NCBI GenBank assembly: GCA_020746995.1
Contig: JAGPXD010000005.1
Location: 3,348,001 to 3,412,000 of the forward strand
Direction: 5' to 3'
DNA from: Plectosphaerella cucumerina
Taxonomy: Eukaryota; Ascomycota; Sordariomycetes; Glomerellales; Plectosphaerellaceae
DNA: 64,000 nucleotides
Within the stretch, counting starts at the first letter, position 1. Every line of letters starts with the position of its first letter. Position numbers and translations under genes: made by a program. Under the pieces are notes generated by a model. That model saw only the letters and a program-made list of their open reading frames with translations. It was not told where the DNA came from and did not search any database. This document shows, one piece after another, positions 1 to 9,420 of the stretch.

Positions 1-641
1 GATCCTGAAACAGTACAGGCTCCTGTCGGCGCTCTTCTGAATCCGCCGTGACAATGTGGCGGATAGTCTGGGCCCAGCAGGCACCCTGCATTGGGCAGGA
101 TTGGAGGCAGAGAAAAGGAGAGGATATATGTACAAGCGGCATGGTGAACTGCCTCCGAAGGCTCGGTCTCGGTCGGAGGACCGCTTCTCGATGCATGGAT
201 GAGTCAGCCCGCCTTCGAACTAAAATCGAGCAAGAGGGCCTGGGACGACACCTAAGTTCAAGATCGATTGCAAAGTCACAGATCATGAGGTGCATCTAAA
301 CAGCCAAGTCAAGTCATCCTCAAACGCTGCTCATTCTCTGAAGGCGACAGGACGCTTCTCCGCCGGCCTGCAGCTGACACTAGTGCCTCGCTTATCTGCA
401 GGGCCGTTTGCTGCTCCCTTGTAGATCTTGGTCCACCTCCCGACGTCTGCTCTTCTTTTCCCTGCCGAGTCACAGTCTTACATCACGATTTCACGTCCTT
501 CCTGTGTCTTTCCGGTCGCCGGGGCAAATTGTTCGTCTTGACCTTGGCCAGCCAGTCAGCCACACTGCGCCAACGTCTCAACTTCAAGTTGACGGGCCCA
601 CCAAAAATCTTGCCTCGCCTCCCGTTTCAGCGGACACAGAC
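1..641. other. Intergenic / upstream region of the Pop3 gene
   Basis: No open frame here has coding character. The short frames at 48-299 and before 642 have no recognisable content. The last part is probably the 5' leader and promoter of the Pop3 gene. Confidence 0.5.
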
Positions 642-1494
642 ATGGCCGGTCCGTCTGGCCCTCCCGCCATCCCACCGATGAGGAAGAAGATGGTGTATTC
701 TGTAGACACACCATTCTCAGCAGTCCAATGGTGAGTGATCAAAGGTCCTATACATCACCAGAAGCACCACTGATGCGGTCTAGGCCTGAAATCTCCAGCG
801 ACGATCAGGATGCCATCCTTGAGCTTCTCTGCAGGTATGCCGCCTACACCCGCATCTGACCTCATGTGTCTCACATCCTGACCCCTGTTGTAGCTTTCTC
901 GCCCCCATAGGTCACCACAGACGCAATGTCCCGGCATCAAAGGGCAAGAGGGCAAAGAAGCGGAAGCGCGCAGCCGAGAAGGAGGATCAGGTCATGGCCG
1001 ATGCCCCGCCGCTGGATGAAGCCCCGGAAAGGATGTCCTTCGTAGATGTGGGCTTCAGCACCATCACCCGCCGTCTCCAAGAATTGTCGGGCCGGGAGGT
1101 GTCTTCGACCGATGAGGAACCCAGCGGCCAGCCCTACGCCTTCGTCTTCGTGGCACGTTCCGGCCAGTCCGCAGCGTTCAACGGCCACTTTCCCCAGATG
1201 GTGGCGTTTGCTTCCAAGGCATCGCCCGGAGCCTCCCCCATTCGTCTCGTGGGATACTCCAAGGCGTGCGGAGAGCGGTTGAGCAGTAGTCTCGGACTCC
1301 CGAGGGTGTCGTCTATCGGGATTCGCCAGGATGCCCCGGGAGCAGAGGCGCTCATCAAGTTTGTACGAGAACGCGTCTCTCCCATTCCCGTGGCGTGGAT
1401 GGAAGAAGCCGTAGCAGCAGACTTTCGTCCCTGCAAGGTGCTCGCGGAGGAGAAGCTGGTTCCAGTTGCGGCGAAGACGCTGCCTTCTCGGTAA
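642..1494 (+). CDS. POP3: RNase P / RNase MRP subunit Pop3
   Basis: Three exons, 642-730, 784-834 and 894-1494, give a 246-residue protein. Both introns are GT-AG (53 and 59 nt) and keep phase: the Trp codon is split TG|G at the first junction and the Ser codon AG|C at the second. The joined N-terminus reads VQWPEISSDDQDAILELLC followed by FLAPIGHHR, which I recognise as the conserved start of fungal Pop3 (RNase_P_pop3 family). A basic KGKRAKKRKR stretch follows. Family knowledge: Pop3 is a protein subunit of the nuclear RNase P and RNase MRP ribonucleoproteins that process tRNA and rRNA precursors. The ATG at 642 is used because it opens the exon carrying the conserved block; an in-frame ATG at MRKKM lies 12 codons downstream. 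Family call is good, start less certain. Confidence 0.82.
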
Positions 1495-2096
1495 TACCCG
1501 ATGCCAATACAGTACATGCCTTTGAGCCTTTCCAGCGAGGCCCGGCTTCTTTCCCCGAATGACTGTTGTCTTGCAAGACAGCATAGCAGTCGGCACCTCA
1601 GGTCAACTTGTGCAGGCAGCATATCCACTCCTGCCTGCCTTCGTGGCCAACCCATAATTGCATCACCAATTTTGGCACCTGCCCACTGCAGGCAGGCTGC
1701 CGAAAAAGTGCTGCAGGTCAGGCAGGTACGGCAAGAGCTCCTTCCTTCCATCAGTGCAATCACCTGCGAAATCAGTAAACAGGGACCAGCCTATAAAATC
1801 CTTTCTATTCTGATCTCACAACAACCCATCTCTCCTCTTGCAAGCCCTTCCACCCACCAATCCTCTTTACCCTTCCACCTCACCTCGCGCTCGCAACTTT
1901 CCGCTGCGGCTCACCACAACAAGACCCATCACTCTCGCGAGGCCGAGAATACCATACCACTTCATTCCACACTCCTGCCACCAGGCTCGATCAGATCAAC
2001 GGCTTTCCACGCCATCACACTTTCAACCCCCGATTCCCTGACTTGGACCCCTGCCTGCCACCTCCTACCACACATCTTCACCATCCCGACTCGACC
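1495..2096. other. Intergenic region with promoter of the next gene
   Basis: About 600 nt between Pop3 and the next gene. It becomes strongly C/T-rich after 1800, as fungal promoters and leaders often are. An open frame runs through it (1501-2148) but has no coding character. Confidence 0.5.
1792..1799 (+). promoter_or_regulatory. Possible TATA box
   Basis: The sequence TATAAAAT lies about 300 nt upstream of the ATG at 2097 and is followed by a C/T-rich tract. It could position transcription of the proline-rich gene. The distance implies a long leader, so this is only a candidate. Confidence 0.35.
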
Positions 2097-2883
2097 ATGT
2101 CGTCCATGCTTTCTGATGAGGAAAAGCTGCGCTTTGCCCGCATGCTAGCAGACGAGTTCCGACCATCGGGATCCAAGAATCGGGGCGGCCGTCGCCTCGC
2201 GCCCGCTCCTCGTCCTCCGCCTCCCCCCATCGCGCCTCGGCCTGTCCAGCAAAGGGCTGGAATCTCGCATCCAACGGGCAATCACACCATAGGTTCGTCA
2301 AGGTCCGCTCACTCTTGCTCGCATCTTTGCTGACTTCGATCGCGCAGCTCCAGCCCGCGCGTATGCCACGCAGCCATCACGCATGGCTGATCCAGCCCAC
2401 AGGGTCCAGGCCGCCGAGGACTTCCTTAATAACACATCACGACCAGCAGCTGCTCCGATCAGAACAACCCCTGCAGTTCAGCCTGCTCCAGTTAGGGTCG
2501 CACCTGTTCAGCCCGCCCCAGTCAGGGCCGCTGTCCAACCTGGTCCTGTTCTGCCCACACCTTCCCACCAGGCACCTATCCCGCGAAGCGCAATTCAGTC
2601 TGTTCACCAACAGGCGACTCAAGCTTTTTCAGCTTCGCGTCAAGCTGTCGATGAGAAGCCCGCCAGATCGGCCAACCTCACTGGAGGTCCTACCCAGCAA
2701 GGCGACGACATACTTCAGCAGCTGATCCGGGCTGTTCCAGCCCTCTCGGGCGCATTCAACATCGGAACAAAGGGCATCACCGACAATGGCCAGACTGGTT
2801 CTGACTTCGACTCCGACTCTGAGATGGGTGACGATCCGGTCAGCCTGCTCGAGCGGGTTGGCATACTTTTCCCGGTGATCTAG
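2097..2883 (+). CDS. Unrecognised proline-rich protein, frame closed by a stop at 2881
   Basis: Exons 2097-2292 and 2348-2883 (donor GTTCGT, acceptor CGCAG) join in phase to give 243 residues. The N-terminus (MSSMLSDEEKLRFARMLADE) looks like a short helix. It is followed by a basic patch, a run of prolines and PxPVRxAPVQPAP-type repeats at roughly residues 90-120, then an acidic segment (DFDSDSEMGDD). I do not recognise a family. The frame ends at TAG 2881-2883, and the same frame reopens at once at 2884 and runs to 3435, so the true protein may be longer (see next entry). A 63-nt in-frame intron 2839-2901 (weak donor GTCAGC, acceptor AACAG) would remove the stop, but its splice signals are poor. 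Confidence 0.55.
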
Positions 2884-2886
2884 AGG

Positions 2887-3435
2887 ATGACCGATGAACA
2901 GAAGTCGGCCTGCTCGTGCGTCGAAGACCAGCGCCCGGTTTTCGGCCTCAACAATTCCAGATACAACACAAACAAGCCCGAAGGCGGCGTTCAGGATCTG
3001 CGCACTACCATGCTCGGAAGAGTTACAGACACGGTGTCCGCTGCCCGCAGGAACATCGACAACAAGGGCAGGGAGTATGCCGTCAAAGCTCTCATGGTCC
3101 ATCTCATGCTCATAGAGCATGGCATCACCTGCCCCTACGTGGAGGCACTGCGGGACGCTTACCCCAAATTCTTCGGTAACCCGCTCATCGATGGCGACTC
3201 CAGCGATGATGACATGGAGGTCCGGGTCTCCGCCCTTCGGAAGTCGGAAACTTCTGCGATCCCCACGCACGAGTACTACCGCACAGCGACCCAGACACAG
3301 CCGGTCAAACGGTTCTTCAGAGCCACATACGAGGCGCCAAAGGCAACATACGAGGCACCCAAGGCAGTTCAGGAACAGGCCCCCATTCGCCATGGGAAGG
3401 GAACTGGTCTGGCCGCATCTCGCTGGGCCGTTTGA
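2887..3435 (+). CDS. Same-frame continuation of the proline-rich protein (unrecognised)
   Basis: A 182-residue open frame starts at an ATG one codon after the TAG of the preceding frame and in the same phase. Its content looks like real coding sequence: a compact helical centre (residues about 40-100) followed by an acidic patch (DGDSSDDDMEV) and a duplicated ATYEAPK. There is no promoter space before it, so a separate gene is unlikely. More probably it is the C-terminal half of the same gene, reached through an intron I cannot define, or the gene is broken in this strain. No function assigned. Confidence 0.45.
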   Translation: MTDEQKSACSCVEDQRPVFGLNNSRYNTNKPEGGVQDLRTTMLGRVTDTVSAARRNIDNKGREYAVKALMVHLMLIEHGITCPYVEALRDAYPKFFGNPLIDGDSSDDDMEVRVSALRKSETSAIPTHEYYRTATQTQPVKRFFRATYEAPKATYEAPKAVQEQAPIRHGKGTGLAASRWAV

Positions 3436-3625
3436 AGGAAGAAGCAACCATCGAGAGACGACCGTCATGGTGGAGCAGGAACATGAAAACAAGTTGGGAT
3501 GGACATTGCTTGAGGGTTAGCTTAAGACTTGTGGTTATGTGAGAGTAGGAGACATTCACGGATAGGGGAACAGACAAAATGCGAAAAAGTCACGCTGGTG
3601 ACAAAAAATATCTTCATAACGTGCC

Positions 3626-5737
3626 CTATGCCTTGTTTACATTCTTCTCCAGAAGCTTCACACCCTCCCTAACCTTGGGCGAGTAGTGTAGCCGCAGCAG
3701 TTCGCCCTCCCACGCCGTCGTCGCAAAGGGGTTGCTGCCCTCGACGCTGTCACTGAGCGGGTTGAATGTGCCGTCGCCCTTGCGCTCCTCCGTCTTCCAC
3801 AGACCAGAAACCTTGCGGCCGTGGGTATGGGTGACGTCCTGCAACAGACCGAGGATGGCCTGTGTGGACTTTTCCGGGGTCTGCAGTGAGGCGGAGAGCA
3901 GCTGCTTGGTGAAGGCGGCGAGACGCAGCGGTGGGACGGAGCGGATGTTCCACGGGGGAAGGAGGACGGAGGTAAGGGAGCGGAGGAGGAGGACGGTGGT
4001 GGTCTGCAAGTTCACCTTGGGGGAATCGTCCGAGGCGTCGATGCCAGAAGCCTCCTCTGGGTCTGAGGCGCGAAGGGTGTGCGAGGTCAGCTCCAGGTCG
4101 GGGTTGAGGGAGAGAGGGTAGAGGGCGCGGAAGAGGTGGGTGGTGAAGTGGGAGAGGTCGAGGTGCAGGTTTGACCGGGCGTTGTGGGCGTCTTGGCCGG
4201 CGAGGAGGGCGAAGGCTGTGACGATGCAGAGGAGGGCCTCGCGGGAGGTGTTGCGGACGAGGGGGTCGTCGTCATCATCGGCGGCGGCGGCGGCCTCTTC
4301 ATCGTCTTCGTCGCCTTCGCCTTCGGCATCCTCCTCGGCGTGGCGGATTAGATCCTTCAGGGCTTCGAGCAGATCGCCGAAGAAGTCTTGGTTGATGAGG
4401 TGGGCGTATTTCGCGAGACCTTCGAGGACGGCGCCCATGAGGTGCGGGACGCGGGCCTTGAGGATGCGGAAGTATGAAGCGAAGACGAGCTTGAGCGTCT
4501 CGCTCTGCATGCGGTCGCGCTCCTCGTGGCTGACGAGGGCGTCCGCGATCTGCATATCCTTCTCGATAGACTTTTGCTCGCGCTTGGCCTTGCGCTCCCG
4601 CTTGGAGATGTACTTTTGCCGCTCTGCCTTGCGCTGGGCCTTGCGCGCCTGCGGGCCCGATTCGTCCTCGGCGGCGTCGACGCGGTCCGTTGAACCCTTG
4701 CCAGCGAACTCGGAGAGCAGGCGCAGGTGCAGGAAGAGGTTGACGACTGCCTCATCAACGCGGAAGTCGCGCGCCCGCATCATCTTGGACAGCAGCGACA
4801 CAGCCTCCATGGACGGCCTGCCCTCTTCGTCATCCGCAAAAAGACGCTCCAGGGCCCGGCGGCACCGGACGTAGTCTGCGTCAACGACGCGCTTGCTCAG
4901 CTTAGCCACGAGAATCTTGAGCAGGTCGTCGCGGAAGTTGAAGTGCGGCACTGCATTAAGCAGAGTGCACGCGCACATGATGGAGATGCTCGAGACGCTC
5001 TGGCCCTTGCGACGGGACGAGGGGAGGTCGGCTTTCGCATTGCGCGCCAGCTGCTGCACGTATTGCTGGTACCCCTTGACCAGGGACTGCTCGTACACGC
5101 GCAGCTTGTCGACCTCCTTGGACACCTTCTCGTCCTGCTGCTTGTCCGTGTGGGGACGGATGCGGTAGCCCGGGATGATGTCCTTGTAGACGGCCATCTG
5201 GGTGACGAGGGCGAGCTTCTGTATCGAGGCGATGCGCGAGGCGTTGTACTCGGCCATCTGCTTGCGGAAGGCGCCAAAGTTGCTCTCCGGGTCCTCGCTC
5301 ATGTCCTGCGCGATCTTGGCCAGATTCTCCTGCGCCTGGAAGATCTGCTCGCGCTCGGGGATCTGCGGCTCTTCGGGGGCGGGCGCGGCCTCGGGCTCGG
5401 GGGTGCCGTCGGCGCCGGCGTCTTCGTCAATCTCGACGTCGCTGTCGAGCGAGTCGGCGTCGTCGTCCTGCTCGGCCAGCCGGGACTGCTCGATTCGTCC
5501 GTCGGCCGTCTTGATCGGTAGGCGGTTGCTTTCCTTCTTTGCCTTCTTCTTGCCGCCGCGCCACGGCCGGCTCTCGTAGTCTTGTTCGAGGTTCCATCCT
5601 GCGGCGTTCTTGATGAAGGACTTTTGGATCTTCTTGGACGACGGGCCGGAGTCCTCTGCGTCGGCCGGCGGGGGTGTGAGCTTTCGTCTCTTGGGTGCCC
5701 GTGTCGCCGCGGTGGCGGCCTCGACGTTTCGTGCCAT
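3626..5737 (-). CDS. NOC3: Nucleolar complex protein Noc3 (60S ribosome biogenesis)
   Basis: An intronless 703-residue frame from the ATG at 5737 (MARNVEAATAATRAPKRRK); the frame is open further upstream but without family character. The N-terminal third is basic and then acidic (DSDVEIDED), with the fungal block AGWNLEQDYE. The segment YKDIIPGYRIR with its following helices belongs to the NOC3p domain (about residues 190-290). The C-terminal half, with lysine-rich KRERKAKREQK and the segments around FASYFRILKARVPHLMGAVLEGLAKY, is the CBF/Mak21-like domain. Family knowledge: Noc3 pairs with Noc2 to move pre-60S particles from nucleolus to nucleoplasm, and in yeast is also reported in replication initiation. 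It is transcribed away from NIP7 across a 339-bp gap. Confidence 0.9.
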   Translation of the reverse strand: MARNVEAATAATRAPKRRKLTPPPADAEDSGPSSKKIQKSFIKNAAGWNLEQDYESRPWRGGKKKAKKESNRLPIKTADGRIEQSRLAEQDDDADSLDSDVEIDEDAGADGTPEPEAAPAPEEPQIPEREQIFQAQENLAKIAQDMSEDPESNFGAFRKQMAEYNASRIASIQKLALVTQMAVYKDIIPGYRIRPHTDKQQDEKVSKEVDKLRVYEQSLVKGYQQYVQQLARNAKADLPSSRRKGQSVSSISIMCACTLLNAVPHFNFRDDLLKILVAKLSKRVVDADYVRCRRALERLFADDEEGRPSMEAVSLLSKMMRARDFRVDEAVVNLFLHLRLLSEFAGKGSTDRVDAAEDESGPQARKAQRKAERQKYISKRERKAKREQKSIEKDMQIADALVSHEERDRMQSETLKLVFASYFRILKARVPHLMGAVLEGLAKYAHLINQDFFGDLLEALKDLIRHAEEDAEGEGDEDDEEAAAAADDDDDPLVRNTSREALLCIVTAFALLAGQDAHNARSNLHLDLSHFTTHLFRALYPLSLNPDLELTSHTLRASDPEEASGIDASDDSPKVNLQTTTVLLLRSLTSVLLPPWNIRSVPPLRLAAFTKQLLSASLQTPEKSTQAILGLLQDVTHTHGRKVSGLWKTEERKGDGTFNPLSDSVEGSNPFATTAWEGELLRLHYSPKVREGVKLLEKNVNKA

Positions 5738-6076
5738 GGCTGTCGAGTTTTGGGGGTGGCTGCTTCGATCTGGTGGTATCGCTGCGGTCGACAAGTCCGT
5801 CGGTCTGCACTTGGAGTCCCAGGAAATTTTCTGACCTACGGCGGATTGGACCCCTGCAGTCGGCCACAGCAGCGCCCGACCGCCGATGGGGCGCGATAAG
5901 GCACCGATAAGATGCATGTGCCCAATCATGGCCCGGGCCTCTGCTCACCGCCCGAAATTTTTGGGATTTGCATTCTGCCGCGGCCGACAGCATCTTCCAA
6001 TTCATCCCACCTCGAGTCCTGCGACCGCCCAGCGCATACAGCAGCAAAAGAAGCAGACGGTACCCGACCCGCCAAA
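5738..6076. promoter_or_regulatory. Divergent promoter between NOC3 and NIP7
   Basis: The 339-bp gap separates the start codons of two genes transcribed in opposite directions, both for 60S subunit assembly. It must hold both promoters. I see no clear TATA box, which is usual for ribosome-biogenesis genes. Shared regulation is inferred from layout only. Confidence 0.6.
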
Positions 6077-6796
6077 ATGAGACCTCTTACGGAAACCGAG
6101 ACCAAGGTGGTCTTTGACAAGCTCGCCACCTTCTGCGGCCAGTCGCTGAAGCAGCTGATTGCGCCCGAGGCCGATGGCGACCGCTACGTCTTCCGCAGTA
6201 CGAGATGATCCTGCGCCCGAAGAGTTGAAGCACGGCTAACTCTGTCTGTGCAGTCCAGAAGGATCGCATCTACTATGTCAAGCTCTCGATGGCCAACATG
6301 GCGACGTCAATCGCCCGCGACAAGCTCCTCTCTCTCGGCACCTGCATCGGCAAGCTGACCAAGACGGGAAAGTTCAGGCGTACGAACATCCACCTCGAGA
6401 CGCAGCAGACAGAAATGCTGACATACCAATAGTGCACATCACCGCTCTGGATGTTATCGCCCCTTACGCCCGCTACAAGCTCTGGCTCAAGGTGTGCACC
6501 CTCATCTCCCCTAGCACCCAAAAACACAGCTAACCTCCCCCCAGCCCAACGGCATCATGCCCTTCCTCTACGGCTCGCACATCGTCAAGGCCCACGTCGG
6601 CAAGTGGCAGGAAGACTGCCCGGAGCACTCGGGCGTCGTCGTCTGCAACATGGACGGCCAGCCCCTCGGCTTCGGCATCAGCGCACGCAGCACGTCCGAG
6701 GCGCGGAGGCTCGACCCCACGGGCATCGTCTGCTTCCGGCAAGCGGACTGCGGCGAGTACGTGCGCGACGAAGATACCCTGTTCGCCTCTGGTTAA
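6077..6796 (+). CDS. NIP7: 60S ribosome biogenesis factor Nip7 (PUA domain)
   Basis: Four exons, 6077-6197, 6254-6379, 6433-6491 and 6545-6796, join in phase to 185 residues, close to the roughly 180 usual for Nip7. The start MRPLTETETKVVFDKLATFC and the central block SLGTCIGKLTKTGKFRLHIT are hallmark Nip7 segments. The C-terminal PUA domain carries FLYGSHIVKAHVG, GFGISARST and QADCGEYVRDEDTL. Family knowledge: Nip7 binds pre-60S particles and is needed for 27S pre-rRNA processing. All introns are short GT-AG. Confidence is high because the spliced product matches the family from end to end. Confidence 0.95.
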
Positions 6797-7017
6797 ACGG
6801 AAAGGGGGGGGGTTGATTGATTGCATGGCCGGCGTTTAGGGAGTATCAAAATCTGGAGGCGGCAAAATACCACTTGTCTCATTTTGGATTGCACGTCTTC
6901 TCGTCGCAGAAGTAAATTTTTCCCGTCCTCGTAAAAGTAAATCCAGGTGCCCGTGGCGGTCTGGCCGCGGGCTCTATATAATTGCGTGATCACATGTCCA
7001 TATTTTGGGGGGTAAAA

Positions 7018-8556
7018 TCATATCCTCTGCTCGTACGTCATGATTCCGCTGACGCCAGCGGCGACCATGGCTTCTGCGTGCTCCCTCTGGGCTTCGAGGC
7101 TCGGCGTCACAGGGCGGCTCTCTCTTCTAAAGAGGCTGATGTGCTGGCGCTCGACGACGTACTCGGAGTCTGCGTAGCCGAGGATCCCCTCGATCTCGGA
7201 GCTCTGGTGGCCCTTGATCATGGCGACCTCGACGGAGGCGTAGTTGACGAGGGCGCGGCCGACCTCGACGGGGACGCCTCCCCAGAGCTTTCCGGTGGTG
7301 GAGGGGACGTGCAGGCGATCGACGACGACGAGGCGGACTGACTCCTGGCCGGCGAATGTGCCCTCGACATCGACGACACCGACGGGGAGGAGGCCGGCCT
7401 TGCGCAGCAGGGCACTGTGGGCTCCGGCGTCGATGTAGATCGTGCCGTGGGGTCTCAGCGTGTGAAGTAGCCAGAAGTGCCGGTCCCGGATGGGCTCGGA
7501 CGAGGGCAGGAAACATGTGTGCAAGGGAGGGTCCTCGAGGCGGTCGAGACGAAGGGAGGCTGTGGAGCGAGCCAGGTCCTCGTTGTTCTCGTCGCCGTTG
7601 AAGAGGGCAGAGAGATGGGAAGCGCGGGCGTGAGCGTGGTTCCAGCGGACAATCTTGATGATGTTGCCGGGGTTGGAGGAGCGTGTGATGACAGTCATGA
7701 CACCGGCTGATGTGGCGAGGCGGGCGGCGATGATTTTCGTCATCATGCCGCCGGTGCCGAGGGAGGAGCCAGCCGTGGAGACGTCGGCGTGGATCTGGGA
7801 GATGTCCTCGACGACGGTGATGGCCTTTGCGTCCGGGTGGGTGCGGGGGTTCTTGTCGTAGAGGCAGTCGACGTCGGTCATGAGGAAGAGCATGTCGGCG
7901 TGGACCATGCCGGCGGTGATGGCGGAGAGGGTGTCGTTGTCGCCGAACTTGATCTCGGAGACGGCGAGGGTGTCGTTTTCGTTGACGATGGGTATGACGC
8001 CGAGGTCGAGGAGCTCTGAGAAGGTGTTTTGGGCGTTGACGTAGCGCGTACGCTGGAGGGAGGTGAGTGAGTGGTCGGGGAATGGACAGGGGGTGGACTT
8101 ACATCTGCTATGTCGTTGCGCGTGAGGAGGATCTGCGCCACGGGCTGTCTGAAGTGACCGAACAGATCGTCCCAGAGACTGATGAGGCGACATTGGCCAA
8201 TGGCCGCCAGGGCCTGGACATGGCGTGAGCTTTGATGGCATATCAATTCGAGGGGTCCGACGGGGGACTCACCTGGAGCGCCGACAGGTGCTTCGGTCTG
8301 TGGTCCATCTGCATGCGCAGTAGGCCGACGCCAATGGCGCCCGACGACACAATAATGACCCGATGGCCATCTTTCCGCAGCTTGACGGCGGTCTCGACGA
8401 TGAGTGTCAAGACAGACAGCAGCGGCTGGTGTGTGGTCTCATCGACGATGGAGCTGGTTCCTGGGGTAGGGGTCAGAACGTGCATGCCCAGGGGATTTGA
8501 ATGCGCAGTGACTCACCCAGCTTCAGCACCACGGTCATGGGCTTGGGACCTCTCAT
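7018..8556 (-). CDS. PRO1: Glutamate 5-kinase (gamma-glutamyl kinase), proline biosynthesis
   Basis: Four exons (8517-8556, 8273-8460, 8103-8213, 7018-8052, read on the minus strand) join in phase to 457 residues. The amino-acid kinase domain starts with MTVVLKLGTSSIV and contains VIIVSSGAIGVG, PIVNENDTLA, FGDNDTLSA, LMTDVDCLYD and GTGGMMTKIIAA, which form the ATP and glutamate sites. A C-terminal PUA domain (about residues 355-430) includes LLPVGVVDVEGTF and ASVEVAMIKG. Role from the family: ATP-dependent phosphorylation of glutamate, first and usually proline-inhibited step of proline synthesis, in the cytosol. It converges with NIP7, 221 bp apart. Confidence 0.95.
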
Positions 8557-9420
8557 TGCTGCGACTTCAGGACAAGCAATCAGTACAATGAAGAACAGTC
8601 GACAGAGGCATTTGAACGCAGCGGAGACATGAGGAACAGCAGTAGCAGCGGAAATGGATTGTCCGGGCAGTTGGCCTTCTTACATGCAGCAGGACCTGCT
8701 TCGTCCACCATGGCTTGTGGCTTTTGCGTGCTTGGCTTTCTCTGGGCGGTCGACGGGACCCCTGAATCTGCAGGCGGACGGGGGCGTTGCGGTCTGTGTC
8801 GCTTTTTTCCTTGGGACGTTAATGGACAGAACGGGGGTTCCGAGGAGGTTCGTGTTCAATCGATCCTTGCTTTCACTCTGGCCTGATATGCAGCTGGGAC
8901 TTGTCTACCGACTCGCGAGCGAGGGGGATTGGGCCAGTGGCGGGACCGCGGTGACGGCTGGTGGGGACCCGATGCCGGGCCAGGATGTGTTTGTGCAGAG
9001 GACGACGTCGCGGGGGCTTGGCTTTGGTCGAACAAAAGGCGCGTGCTGGCAAGCTGGTCGACTGTGAACACTATGAAAAACCATGGCGCTGTGGGACTCT
9101 GGTGCGGTGGATGGAACAGTGAACAATGGGCCCGGGAGGCGGTCGAGGGGCCGGTTTGCCGAGTCCGGTTCGGAGGTCGCTCAGTGTGCTTGCCCAGGTT
9201 GAGGTGGTTACTGCGGGGAGGGTACGTACCTAAATGCTGACTCATCGGCCTTGAGTTCCGGAGGATGGATTTCGACCCTGCCTCCTCTCCATCTTCAACC
9301 TTGTTCCAACCTTGACATTTTGGAATTCGTCCGAATCAACCTCACCAAGTCGTTTGATCGAACACCGTCTATTAATTCCAGCGTGTACACAGAAGCTTAT
9401 CGAGGGGAGCATCGTCCCCA
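8557..9420. other. Intergenic region upstream of PRO1
   Basis: About 860 nt without a credible gene. The open frames here (for example 8856-9245 on the minus strand) are low-complexity and have no recognisable motifs. It contains the PRO1 promoter and the 3' flank of the next gene. Confidence 0.55.

Noticed and set aside
1501..2148. 215-codon plus-strand frame upstream of the proline-rich gene
   Set aside because: Composition reflects C/T-rich promoter and leader DNA; no motif, and it overlaps the next gene start in another frame.
4140..5521. Long plus-strand frames opposite NOC3
   Set aside because: Ser/Arg- or Leu/Val-rich shadows of a strongly supported conserved gene.
6974..6982. TATATAAT-like sequence
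   Set aside because: It lies between two convergent 3' ends, with no gene start in range.
8856..9245. 129-codon minus-strand frame upstream of PRO1
   Set aside because: Low-complexity Pro/Ser/His composition and no motif.
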